5,472 nucleotides of DNA from Candidatus Zhuqueibacterota bacterium (GCA_003645915.1 QNDG01000142.1:1-5472), one strand, 5' to 3'; positions 1-5,148 are shown, numbered from the stretch's first letter. The notes: generated from the sequence alone by a model not told the origin. Translations and numbers: made by a program.

Positions 1-144
1 GCTGAGGTCTCTGGAGATGTTGAGGTCTTTGGAAATGCTTCGGTCTCTGGAGATGCTCGTGTTTCTGGAGATGCTCGTGTCTTTGGAGATGCTCGTGTTT
101 CTGGAGATGCTCGTGTCTTTGGAGATGCTCATATCTATGGAAAT
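1..144 (+). repeat. Tandem 18-bp repeat array, eight units
   Basis: Eight in-phase 18-bp units begin at 1, 19, 37, 55, 73, 91, 109 and 127, with consensus near GCTCGTGTYTYTGGAGAT. Units alternate between TCT (Ser) and TTT (Phe) at the fourth codon. This makes a 36-bp higher-order unit, and 55-90 is identical to 91-126. The identity at silent positions suggests a recent duplication by slippage or unequal exchange. The outer units are more diverged. The array may continue upstream of the window. Confidence 0.9.
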
Positions 145-294
145 GTTCACTTGGGACGTGTTCCAGTAAATTTTAATTGTGACTTTGATCCTTATGAGTC
201 TGTTATGAAAATTCTTGATCATAAAGAGATACTTCCGACTCTTCTGGGTATTGATTCCGGACTGGATAAAATGATTTTGGAAAGATTGAAATAA
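1..294 (+). CDS. Hexapeptide-repeat (beta-helix-like) protein, 3' end only
   Basis: The frame is open from the first base and ends at TAA 292-294, giving 97 residues of a protein that starts upstream. Residues 1-48 are eight hexapeptides of the pattern [AV]-x-[VI]-[SFY]-G-[DN] (for example ARVSGD, ARVFGD, AHIYGN). A small aliphatic residue every sixth position, with Gly-Asp or Gly-Asn turns, is typical of left-handed beta-helix folds. Similar GDARV repeats occur in many phage and bacterial proteins of unknown role, so a fibrous or structural part is only an inference. After the repeats comes a non-repetitive tail of about 45 residues, rich in acidic and hydrophobic residues (YESVMKILDHKEILPTLLGI), probably helical. 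No acyltransferase catalytic residues are visible. The stop codon overlaps the next ATG (TAATG, 292-296), so the following small ORF is probably coupled to it. Confidence 0.8.
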   Translation, partial: AEVSGDVEVFGNASVSGDARVSGDARVFGDARVSGDARVFGDAHIYGNVHLGRVPVNFNCDFDPYESVMKILDHKEILPTLLGIDSGLDKMILERLK

Positions 295-368
295 TGGCTG
301 AGAAATATGAGCTTGCTCAGAGCTTTATAGTTGTTAATAATATGATTTTTATCAGAAACGGGGTTTAA
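294..368 (+). CDS. 24-residue coupled small ORF, unknown function
   Basis: ATG 294-296 overlaps the previous stop as TAATG. The frame runs 24 codons to TAA 366-368, one base before the next ATG at 370. The peptide begins MAEKYELAQS, continues with the hydrophobic stretch FIVVNNMIFI, and ends RNGV. A weak GGAAAG site (279-284) lies nine bases upstream. Its main visible job may be to carry ribosomes from the repeat gene into the 370 gene, which has only a poor GGGG ribosome site of its own. I recognise no family. It could be a non-functional spacer ORF, but its exact fit between two genes favours real translation. Confidence 0.45.
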   Translation: MAEKYELAQSFIVVNNMIFIRNGV

Positions 369-369
369 T

Positions 370-1044
370 ATGGATGCAAAATCAATAGCTTTAAAAGGGT
401 TTCCGAATTATAAGGGATTCAAATTTTCATATCATATATGCAATAATCCTGTAATAACAGTAAGAAGTTATTGGGATGGTGGAAGCAGGACATATTTTAA
501 TTTTGTTAATTTCAATTCTTCTGAGAAATTAAAAGTATTGGAAGAGAGAAAAGAAGGGCTTCATACCTGTAAAAAGGTGGAATTGATTCCAGGATGGGCG
601 CTTGTAGAACATTCTTTTTTTTGTGGAAAAGATACAGGTCTTACTGTGTTATTTCATTCTTCTGATAAAAATATGCTTCCTGAAAAGGCTGATTTAACAG
701 ACAATGAAAAGACGGTATTGATTGCCACGAGTTCATATAAAAATTCGTATGGTGGCCGAAGTAACATACGTTTTCATGAAGCACGCAGAAGTACAGGAAT
801 TACTCAGTCTGAATGGGATGAAACAAAAAAAGCTCTTATTAAAAGGGGTCTTTTGTTAAAGAACGGCGGTATAAGAAGTGAGGGCCGTTATGCAATAGGC
901 TTATTATCTTTGAGTGAGCATAGTGAAAATTTGAAAGTTAAAGCCATTCCCCATAGAGAGTTACCTCTTCATATAGATAAAAAATGGTTATATGAGTCCT
1001 CAAAGAGAATATTTATTGACAGATTATCTCAACCGTCCTTCTGA
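370..1044 (+). CDS. Phage-type hypothetical protein with possible C-terminal winged helix
   Basis: The 224-residue product has no signal peptide or membrane segment and should be cytoplasmic. Two parts can be seen. Residues 1-105 hold the strings SYWDGGSR (33-40) and WALVEHSFFCGKDTGLTV (76-93). I associate these, from memory, with a widespread family of uncharacterised phage and bacterial proteins. Residues 108-177 (from LTDNEKTVL through GITQSEWDETKKALIKRG to KNGGIRSEGR) have the helix spacing and final basic hairpin of a winged helix-turn-helix, so nucleic-acid binding is possible but unproven. The C-terminal 45 residues are basic and may be specific to this member. The ribosome site is weak (GGGG, 360-363), so translation probably depends on the 24-codon ORF that stops at 368. 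The start is fixed by that junction. The function is unknown. Confidence 0.8.
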   Translation: MDAKSIALKGFPNYKGFKFSYHICNNPVITVRSYWDGGSRTYFNFVNFNSSEKLKVLEERKEGLHTCKKVELIPGWALVEHSFFCGKDTGLTVLFHSSDKNMLPEKADLTDNEKTVLIATSSYKNSYGGRSNIRFHEARRSTGITQSEWDETKKALIKRGLLLKNGGIRSEGRYAIGLLSLSEHSENLKVKAIPHRELPLHIDKKWLYESSKRIFIDRLSQPSF

Positions 1045-1135
1045 AACTGTGAAAAAACTGAACACAGTCTTATAAGACCTGTAACGGGTATCAGGAAAAC
1101 AGTTGGGGTAATCTTTAAGAAAGGTTCCATGAATT

Positions 1136-1179
1136 ACCGGCCTGTCTGAGACGCACAGGAGGCTCTCAGATAGGCCGGT
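1136..1179 (+). terminator. Strong 16-bp hairpin, probable terminator
   Basis: ACCGGCCTGTCTGAGA (1136-1151) pairs along its full length with TCTCAGATAGGCCGGT (1164-1179), with one G-U pair and a 12-base loop. It is GC-rich in an AT-rich setting. It is followed by TATGTTTTATT, only a modest T-run, so intrinsic termination is likely but not certain. The loop contains AGGAGG (1157-1162). GGTAAT (1107-1112) can pair with ATTACC (1133-1138), which overlaps the base of the stem. This offers a competing fold of the kind seen in attenuators. Confidence 0.65.
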
Positions 1180-1210
1180 TATGTTTTATTAAGTATATTA
1201 AACACCCTTA

Positions 1211-1250
1211 CTTTAAAAGGGCTTATAGAGGGGTCTACGGTCTTTTAAAG
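1211..1250 (+). repeat. Inverted repeat, 9-bp arms
   Basis: CTTTAAAAG (1211-1219) and CTTTTAAAG (1242-1250) are perfect reverse complements 22 bases apart. Inside the loop, TAGA-GGGG-TCTA (1226-1237) can form a second small hairpin. A competing stem joins CCCTT (1205-1209) and AAGGG (1217-1221). This may be an RNA structure in the leader of the 1335 gene or a protein-binding site. AT-rich arms of this length also arise by chance. Confidence 0.4.
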
Positions 1251-1334
1251 AGATTCGGAAAATCATATGAAAAGAGAAATCTGATTCGTCACAAAAACGG
1301 AAAGAGATTAATATAATAAAGGAGGAGGTTTAAA

Positions 1335-1778
1335 ATGGCTAAAAAAGCTGAAGTATGTCAAGTCTCTGAAGGAGTTAATAAGCCAATCACAATTCATAAA
1401 AAGAATCAAATCAAAAATCCACTTAAACGGAGGAGGTTAATGATGAACATCAAACAGACGGAAGCAAAAAAATACTTAAAAACTATTATAAAGCCCAGCT
1501 CAACGCTTGTAATATCAATTAAAAATGTTAGTCGTAGTGGTATGTCAAGACAGATGACAGTCGGGGTTATTAGAAATAATCAATTATATAATATAACTTA
1601 TTATGTTAATGATCTGCTTGGATATTCAAACAGAAAAAATTATGTCCTAGTTAGAGGGTGCGGAATGGATATGACTTTCTGGCTTGCTGATGCTATTACA
1701 CACTTATTGTTTAATAATAATAAATATAAAACTTTTAAAGGAAACAGCGGGTCTTGTCTTAATTGGCAAGTAATATAA
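1335..1778 (+). CDS. SRSGMSR/GCGMDM-family phage protein with two in-frame starts
   Basis: The long form (147 residues) starts at ATG 1335 behind AAAGGAGGAGGT (1318-1329). A second GGAGGAGGTT (1429-1438) stands before ATG 1440 and ATG 1443 in the same frame. ATG 1443 has the better spacing (six bases after AGGAGG) and gives 111 residues beginning MNIKQTEAKKYLKT. In the short form NVSRSGMSR is at 28-36, GCGMDM at 72-77 and a late Trp at 108. This is the layout I recall for a common phage and prophage family of unknown function, whose members start near the short form. The extra 36 residues (MAKKAEVCQVSEG, then very Lys/Arg-rich) may be a real extension, or a small upstream ORF fused by loss of its stop. 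There are no membrane segments, and the function is unknown. Confidence 0.82.
   Translation: MAKKAEVCQVSEGVNKPITIHKKNQIKNPLKRRRLMMNIKQTEAKKYLKTIIKPSSTLVISIKNVSRSGMSRQMTVGVIRNNQLYNITYYVNDLLGYSNRKNYVLVRGCGMDMTFWLADAITHLLFNNNKYKTFKGNSGSCLNWQVI
1429..1445 (+). promoter_or_regulatory. Internal ribosome binding site for the short form
   Basis: GGAGGAGGTT here repeats the ten bases at 1321-1330 exactly and is followed by TAATGATG. It therefore gives two adjacent in-frame ATGs at 1440 (three bases from AGGAGG, tight) and 1443 (six bases, good). This makes 1443 the likelier start of the conserved domain. Confidence 0.7.
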
Positions 1779-1822
1779 TTTGAACTTGAGTATTATAAAA
1801 ATCAGAGAAAGATTATATGTGA

Positions 1823-2012
1823 ATATATTTATTTGCAGGCAAATATAATAAGATTAAATGTCTACATTGTAATAAAATCATTTACGGGAACAAAAAAGCC
1901 CTGTTCTGAATGTAGTTCAAATAATTCAGAGACACTGGAGTATGATGTAAAGATTCCAAGTCATACATCTAATGATTTATGTGATGGATGTGCGGAGAAA
2001 AAGTTGTTATGA
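1823..2012 (+). pseudogene. CxxC zinc-ribbon protein, frame-broken
   Basis: In one frame 1853 onward reads IKCLHCNKIIYGNKKALF and stops at TGA 1907-1909. In the +1 frame, from the A6 run at 1892-1897, it reads KKPCSECSSNNSE and later DLCDGCAEKKLL, ending at TGA 2010-2012. Dropping one A from A6 joins them into a protein with three CxxC pairs (CLHC, CSEC, CDGC). This pattern fits a small zinc-binding ribbon, perhaps nucleic-acid binding. No normal start precedes CLHC in its own frame after TGA 1820-1822. GTG 1819 opens a third frame (MNIFICRQI) that would need another +1 shift. The downstream frame is also open back to 1779, but without CLHC and without a good start. I read this as a damaged gene or a base-insertion error. 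Programmed frameshifting is less likely. Confidence 0.6.
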
Positions 2013-2040
2013 ATTAAGTACTTATAAAGGATAAAAAAAT

Positions 2041-2460
2041 ATGCAGGACAGAATTTTTTCCGGTATGTATCCAACCGGCATTGTCTGGTCGGATAGAGAA
2101 GTAATAGAATACAATGATTATAAAAGACTGGCTTTTCTTTCTTATGCAACTCTGACTTTAGATATAGAGTCAGATTGTCCTGATTTTTTACGGAATGAAA
2201 TCATAGCAGATGCAAAAAGATTTCAGGATAAAAAAGGTGAGTATATAGAATATATGACAGGTCAGAAAATACTTCTCGGTTATGCCCTGTATCCTGAAAA
2301 ATACATTTATAATGTGAAGGTTTCTTATTATTACAACATATCTTCCATGCAACATACTAAAACTATTGAAGTTGAGGCATATGGTTCTGAGGAAGCAGAG
2401 GATACAGTCAGAAAAATGTTTCCTCATATAATAAATATAGAGGTTATAAAGAAGATTTAG
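2041..2460 (+). CDS. Phage-type hypothetical protein, PTGIV/YKRLAFL family with beta C-terminus
   Basis: The 139-residue protein starts at ATG 2041, nine bases after AAAGGA (2026-2031). Its first part includes MYPTGIVWSDRE (9-20), NDYKRLAFLSY (25-35), TLTLDIESDCP (37-47) and a helix (NEIIADAKRFQDKKGE, 52-67). It resembles short phage proteins of unknown function that I recall with the same PTGIV and YK-LAFLPY signatures. The last 50 residues form a separate-looking block: a beta strand (NVKVSYYYNI), HTKTIEVEAYGSEEAEDTVRKM, then a final strand. It reads like a small alpha/beta module often found in phage proteins. Both assignments are from memory of motifs. There is no signal peptide and no visible catalytic site. 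Confidence 0.78.
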   Translation: MQDRIFSGMYPTGIVWSDREVIEYNDYKRLAFLSYATLTLDIESDCPDFLRNEIIADAKRFQDKKGEYIEYMTGQKILLGYALYPEKYIYNVKVSYYYNISSMQHTKTIEVEAYGSEEAEDTVRKMFPHIINIEVIKKI

Positions 2461-2462
2461 AG

Positions 2463-2480
2463 CCTTTAAGGTTATAAAGG
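2463..2480 (+). promoter_or_regulatory. Small hairpin covering the 2488 ribosome site
   Basis: CCTTTA (2463-2468) pairs with TAAAGG (2475-2480) across a six-base loop. The second arm contains the AAAGG ribosome site of the 2488 gene, six to eight bases from its ATG. If it folds, the ribosome site would be partly hidden until a ribosome finishing at TAG 2458-2460 opens it. The stem is short and weak. Confidence 0.35.
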
Positions 2481-2487
2481 AATAATA

Positions 2488-2703
2488 ATGGTTAAGCAAA
2501 AACTATTTGAAATTAAAAGAGATATAGGTTTATGTCTTACTCAATTGAGGAATGCAAAGAAGTATCCTGATAATTATACAGTATCTGAGATAAAGTTATT
2601 GAAAGATAAACTCAGTTTATTATTGAAATTAAAGAACAGGTTGTTTCAGGTTTATCCGGAATTGTGTCCTGTTCGTGTTCGTCAGATGAAATTACCTCTT
2701 TAA
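2488..2703 (+). CDS. Small helical hypothetical protein
   Basis: The 71-residue protein starts at ATG 2488 with AAAGGA (2476-2481) at good spacing, 27 bases after the previous stop, so it is probably in the same transcript. It is rich in Leu and Lys. Residues 1-26 and 32-55 (SEIKLLKDKLSLLLKLKN) look like two amphipathic helices joined by a turn at YPDNYT, suggesting a helical hairpin or short coiled coil. A basic tail follows (PVRVRQMKLP). Two Cys (16, 60) do not form a metal motif. I do not recognise the family. Its ribosome site and position support a real gene. It might be a small binding or regulatory protein. Confidence 0.65.
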   Translation: MVKQKLFEIKRDIGLCLTQLRNAKKYPDNYTVSEIKLLKDKLSLLLKLKNRLFQVYPELCPVRVRQMKLPL

Positions 2704-2946
2704 TCCGGATTGATTGAAAAGGGTATGTCATGAATATTGTCATCAACGGGTGTTTGTTAAGGTTATCAATAAATATACCTGATTCAGATTTATGATTTTG
2801 AGAAGGAAGTAAAAAGAAACTCTCAGAAAGGTAAAAAAAATGAAAATAATCTTTAATGTCTCGTGTAATAATGGGTTCTGACATTGGAATACTGTCTTCA
2901 GTTTGGGAACATCAGTTTGAAAGTTCATCTTTTCAAGGAGTAAAAA
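2704..2946 (+). other. Gene-poor interval with short broken reading frames
   Basis: No complete gene is convincing. ATG 2730, with AAGGG just upstream, gives 21 codons (MNIVINGCLLRLSINIPDSDL) ending at TGA 2793-2795. The next frame continues as YDFEKEVKRNSQKGKK and stops at TAA 2854-2856. ATG 2840, behind AAAGG, gives MKIIFNVSCNNGF and stops at TGA 2879-2881. The next frame reads SDIGILSSVWEHQFESSSFQ and stops at TAG 2952-2954. In each case a +1 step would give a longer peptide. The fragments match no family I know. They may be remains of one or two small genes, or chance frames. Confidence 0.35.
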
Positions 2947-2954
2947 ATGATTAG
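2856..2954 (+). CDS. Possible 32-residue ORF
   Basis: ATG 2856 overlaps a TAA in the preceding frame (TAATG at 2854-2858), as at 292-296. The product begins MSRVIMGSDIGILSSVWEHQ and ends with TAG 2952-2954, beyond the ribosome site and ATG of the next gene. It has no ribosome site of its own. It could be a coupled small ORF or the 3' part of a frame-broken gene starting at 2840. I recognise no family, and the call is weak. Confidence 0.2.
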   Translation: MSRVIMGSDIGILSSVWEHQFESSSFQGVKND

Positions 2955-3277
2955 TTGAATTAAAAGAAAATTATTGCATTGTTACCAGAGAAGAAAATGA
3001 TTCCAAATTTTACGGGATTAAAAATGCTGCCGGTGAGTCCAAATTATTTTATCATGTCAAACGTGTATTAGAAAAACAGGGACATAAAGTAATAAAGAAA
3101 CGAATGTGGAAAGACGGTCACATGGTTGATAGCCTGCAACAATATCTTAGAACCAAAAAAGGGTATAAACCTTCTTTTGCGATATGGAATTCAATGTGGA
3201 ATATTAAGGGAGCCGAAAAAGATTATAATAACGGCCAAGTTATATTGATTGTTCAAAAAAATATATGGGAGGAATAA
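2947..3277 (+). pseudogene. Phage-type hypothetical protein, start out of frame by one base
   Basis: AAGGAG (2935-2940) sits six bases before ATG 2947, an ideal start, but that frame stops after three codons (ATG ATT AGT TGA). The frame one base on is open from 2951 to TAA 3275-3277 and reads as a coherent 108-residue protein: ELKENYCIV, KFYGIKNAAGESKLFYHVKR, IKKRMWKDGHMVDSLQQYLR, FAIWN, NIKGAEKDYNNGQVIL. I recall close relatives of about this length among small phage proteins of unknown function. They start near ELKENY, so the body appears complete. A +1 step at TGA 2956-2958 (reading GAA next) or removal of one base after ATG restores it. The first in-frame ATG otherwise is 3104, which gives only 57 residues. 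The stop overlaps the next start (TAATG). It is either a one-base insertion, a sequencing error, or real +1 frameshifting. Confidence 0.72.
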
Positions 3278-3894
3278 TGAATAAGGAAAATTATAAAGGG
3301 TACACAATAGAAATTATACAGGATGACTTAACCGATTCAAGGGAATGGGATAATCTGGGAACAATGATCTGTTTTCATAATAGATATAATCTTGGAGACA
3401 AACATGAACTGAAATCAGAAAATTTCAATTCATGGGATGAAGTTGAATCTTATATAAAGAAAGAATATGATCCTGCTGTAATTCTTCCCCTTTATCTTTA
3501 TGATCACAGTGGGTTGAGAATTAAAGTTGGAAGTTTTTCAGGATTACTTCCACAAGGACATGCTGAATTCGATTCTGGTATGGTTGGCTTCATCTTCGTT
3601 TCTAAAGAAAAGGCAAGAAAAGAATACGGATGGAAATTAATTACAAAAAGTCGGATTGAAAAACTTACCGAACATCTTATTAATGAAGTGGGTGTTTATG
3701 ATCAGGATATAAGTGGAGATGTATGGAAATACAGCATTACAAAAGAAGATGATCCTGAAATATATGAAGTATTAGGAGGATTGTATGGTTATGATTATGC
3801 CATGCAGGAAGCTAAAAATACCATTGATGCTATGATAAAAAATGAACAGAAAAATAATGGTATTCAGCAAGAGCTGGAATTTATAACTGTATAA
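3277..3894 (+). CDS. Phage-type hypothetical protein (REWDNLGTM family)
   Basis: ATG 3277 is preferred over ATG 3265 because GGGAGGA (3267-3273) lies between them and because 3277 overlaps the previous stop. It gives 205 residues. Features in order are a short GYTIEIIQDD strand (8-17), SREWDNLGTMICFHNRYNLGD (21-41), a helix (WDEVESYIKKEY), AVILPLYLYDHSGL (67-80), SGMVGFIFVSKEKARKEYGW (100-119), a helical stretch to YDQDISGDVWKYSI (141-154), and a charged helix at the C-terminus. These blocks match, as I recall them, a family spread through phages and prophages that still has no assigned function. A DHSG turn and conserved Asp/Trp residues might suggest a binding or enzymatic site, but no known catalytic motif is seen. 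No membrane segment is present. It is coupled to the broken upstream gene. Confidence 0.85.
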   Translation: MNKENYKGYTIEIIQDDLTDSREWDNLGTMICFHNRYNLGDKHELKSENFNSWDEVESYIKKEYDPAVILPLYLYDHSGLRIKVGSFSGLLPQGHAEFDSGMVGFIFVSKEKARKEYGWKLITKSRIEKLTEHLINEVGVYDQDISGDVWKYSITKEDDPEIYEVLGGLYGYDYAMQEAKNTIDAMIKNEQKNNGIQQELEFITV

Positions 3895-3930
3895 TTTAAG
3901 TTTTTACTTTAATAATTCCAGTAAATTAAA

Positions 3931-3942
3931 TATAGTACTATA
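3931..3942 (+). promoter_or_regulatory. 12-bp palindrome next to the ATPase ribosome site
   Basis: TATAGTACTATA is a perfect palindrome in the 62-base gap before the ATPase gene, touching its ribosome site AGGAGG (3942-3947). TATAGT (3931-3936) also resembles a -10 box, but the nearest -35-like TTTACT (3903-3908) is 22 bases away, too far for a good sigma-70-type promoter. It may be an operator, a weak promoter element or chance. Confidence 0.3.
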
Positions 3943-3956
3943 GGAGGATCTAATAT

Positions 3957-5105
3957 ATGAATGTTGAACAGACAAAACGAACATTAATGGAGTTGCCGCC
4001 CAGAAAATCTGTATTACTTGAATCAGATAGGGGTCTTGGTAAATCTGAAGTTGTCGCACAGACTGCTCAGGCGTTATCTGAGAAGTTAAAAATTTCTTTC
4101 GGACTTATAGATTTTCGACTGGCTCAGTGTGAAGTTGCAGATGTTATAGGTATGATGCGTCATGTTGATACCGGTGAAATTACCCGTACTGTTTATAAAA
4201 ACGGTAAAAAAGATTTGGAAACCAAAACTCTGAAGAATATAACCGTACATGATTTTGCAGAGTGGTTTCCACAAGACCCTAATTCTTATGGATTTTTATT
4301 TCTTGATGAGCTTTTTCGTGCTCCACGGGATTTGCAGAATGCTGTCATGGAATTAGCATTGGACTACCGGTATCACTTTAAAGAACTGCCGATGGGTTGG
4401 CGGGTTATTGCGGCTTCCAATGATAACATGGATATTTATAGCGGTTCATTTCCTGATCCTGCTCTTTATGACAGATTTTTAAAGATTAAATTTAAGCCAA
4501 CTGTTCCGGAATGGCTTACGTATGCAAAATCTGTCGGTGTTCACAAAGCAGTGATTCAGTATATCAGTAAGTTTACTGCTGATTTAATGCCTGAAAATAT
4601 TGAAGTAGGAAAAATATCCCCTTCCCCAAGGTCATGGGTAAGTTTATCTGATTGTATAAAATATATGATTCAAAACGGAGATGATGTTTTAAAAGATTTA
4701 GATTATCTATTACTTCTCTCAAAAGGTTATTTGGGTGATACTATAGCTCTTAATTTTATTGAGTATATACGTAAAAACTATAAGATATATACCGGTGATG
4801 ATATTCTGAATAAATGGGAAGAAAAGAATTTAGAACAGGAATTTTCAACTATGGATATTCCTGAACTCGGTTTTTATCATGAAGAAATAATCAAGTATAT
4901 CAAAAAAGAAAACAAGCTCAGTAAAAAACAGGAAGAAAATTTATTTTCTTTTATGAAAGCGATACCGAAGGAATCTGCTGCCGGTTTTTTTGAACATTTT
5001 TTAAAACATGCACGATCCATAGCAGCCAAATGGTATCATGGTAATAAAGAGGTCGAAAATTATATCTTTGGTTTTCTCTGTAAGGAAATCGCGTTAAAAG
5101 ATTAA
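3957..5105 (+). CDS. MoxR-like AAA+ ATPase
   Basis: The 382-residue protein starts at ATG 3957, nine bases after AGGAGG. It carries the AAA+ parts in order: P-loop SDRGLGKS (23-30, Lys29), with Ser where the first Gly of GxxGxGKS usually stands; IDFRLAQCEVADVIGMM (51-67), the segment that follows the P-loop in MoxR-type ATPases; Walker B FLFLDEL (113-119, Asp117-Glu118); sensor 1 near AASND (152-156, Asn155); a probable arginine finger in LYDRF (170-174, Arg173); and a possible sensor 2 Arg225 in SPSPRSW. Residues 230-382 are a helical tail without a known domain. Such ATPases form rings and use ATP to remodel or activate partners, often VWA-domain proteins. No VWA gene lies in the window, so its client is unknown. 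It acts in the cytoplasm. In phages, close relatives are common and mostly uncharacterised. Confidence 0.93.
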   Translation: MNVEQTKRTLMELPPRKSVLLESDRGLGKSEVVAQTAQALSEKLKISFGLIDFRLAQCEVADVIGMMRHVDTGEITRTVYKNGKKDLETKTLKNITVHDFAEWFPQDPNSYGFLFLDELFRAPRDLQNAVMELALDYRYHFKELPMGWRVIAASNDNMDIYSGSFPDPALYDRFLKIKFKPTVPEWLTYAKSVGVHKAVIQYISKFTADLMPENIEVGKISPSPRSWVSLSDCIKYMIQNGDDVLKDLDYLLLLSKGYLGDTIALNFIEYIRKNYKIYTGDDILNKWEEKNLEQEFSTMDIPELGFYHEEIIKYIKKENKLSKKQEENLFSFMKAIPKESAAGFFEHFLKHARSIAAKWYHGNKEVENYIFGFLCKEIALKD

Positions 5106-5112
5106 TTTTTAC

Positions 5113-5148
5113 AAGGAGGAGAGTGTTAATATTCAGCACCTCCTCCTT
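5113..5148 (+). terminator. SD/anti-SD hairpin: terminator or translation control
   Basis: AAGGAGGAG (5113-5121) pairs perfectly with CTCCTCCTT (5140-5148). With A5122 bulged, GTG (5123-5125) also pairs with CAC (5137-5139), leaving an 11-base loop. It begins eight bases after the ATPase stop. The following TTATATTAAA is a poor T-tract, so termination may be weak. One arm is a strong Shine-Dalgarno sequence and the other resembles the 3' end of 16S rRNA, so it could instead hide or compete for ribosome binding ahead of the radical SAM gene. Confidence 0.55.

Larger units (their letters stand above)
1045..1334 (+). other. 290-bp gene-poor, structure-rich interval
   Basis: No convincing gene starts here. 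The interval holds a 6-bp hairpin (ACTGTG 1046-1051 with CACAGT 1063-1068) and a 12-bp palindrome GTCTTATAAGAC (1067-1078). It also holds the strong hairpin at 1136-1179, a second inverted repeat at 1211-1250 and the strong ribosome site of the next gene (1318-1329). A frame without ATG is open from 1119 to 1316, and its last part reads like a basic peptide (IKYIKHPYFKRAYRGVYGLL, from 1188). ATG 1181 would reach it only after a +1 shift. A perfect TATAAT at 1312-1317 has no good -35 and lies too close to the ribosome site to be a clear promoter for 1335. Confidence 0.5.

Noticed and set aside
1..144. CRISPR-like repeat array
   Set aside because: The repeats are contiguous 18-bp units without spacers and encode a clear hexapeptide pattern.
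1101..1180. Possible tRNA (GGTTCCA followed by paired segments)
   Set aside because: There is no acceptor stem, anticodon arm or proper T-loop; the pairing is explained by the 16-bp hairpin.
1312..1317. TATAAT as a promoter for the 1335 gene
   Set aside because: No acceptable -35 lies 16-18 bases upstream, and a transcript from here would begin within the ribosome site.
1961..2149. Minus-strand frame of 62 codons
   Set aside because: It lies across the zinc-ribbon 3' end and the 2041 gene, has no ribosome site, and its product (rich in Cys, Tyr, Phe and Leu) looks like a complement of coding sequence.
2188..2499. Minus-strand frame of 103 codons
   Set aside because: It is antisense to the well-supported 2041 gene; its high Phe, Ile, Tyr and Cys content is what the reverse strand of an AT-rich gene gives. 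The apparent hydrophobicity is not a membrane protein signal.
2612..2928. Two overlapping minus-strand frames (2612-2884 and 2743-2928)
   Set aside because: They cover the gene-poor interval and so were considered, but they overlap each other and the 2488 gene, have no ribosome sites, and show no recognisable motif.
3265..3276. Earlier ATG for the 3277 gene
   Set aside because: The ribosome site GGGAGGA lies after this ATG and before ATG 3277, and the stop/start overlap also favours 3277.
4086..4274. Minus-strand frame inside the ATPase gene
   Set aside because: It is a shadow of a gene whose motifs are unambiguous.
4951..5139. Minus-strand frame at the ATPase 3' end
   Set aside because: It is antisense to coding sequence and to the hairpin, with no supporting start signal.
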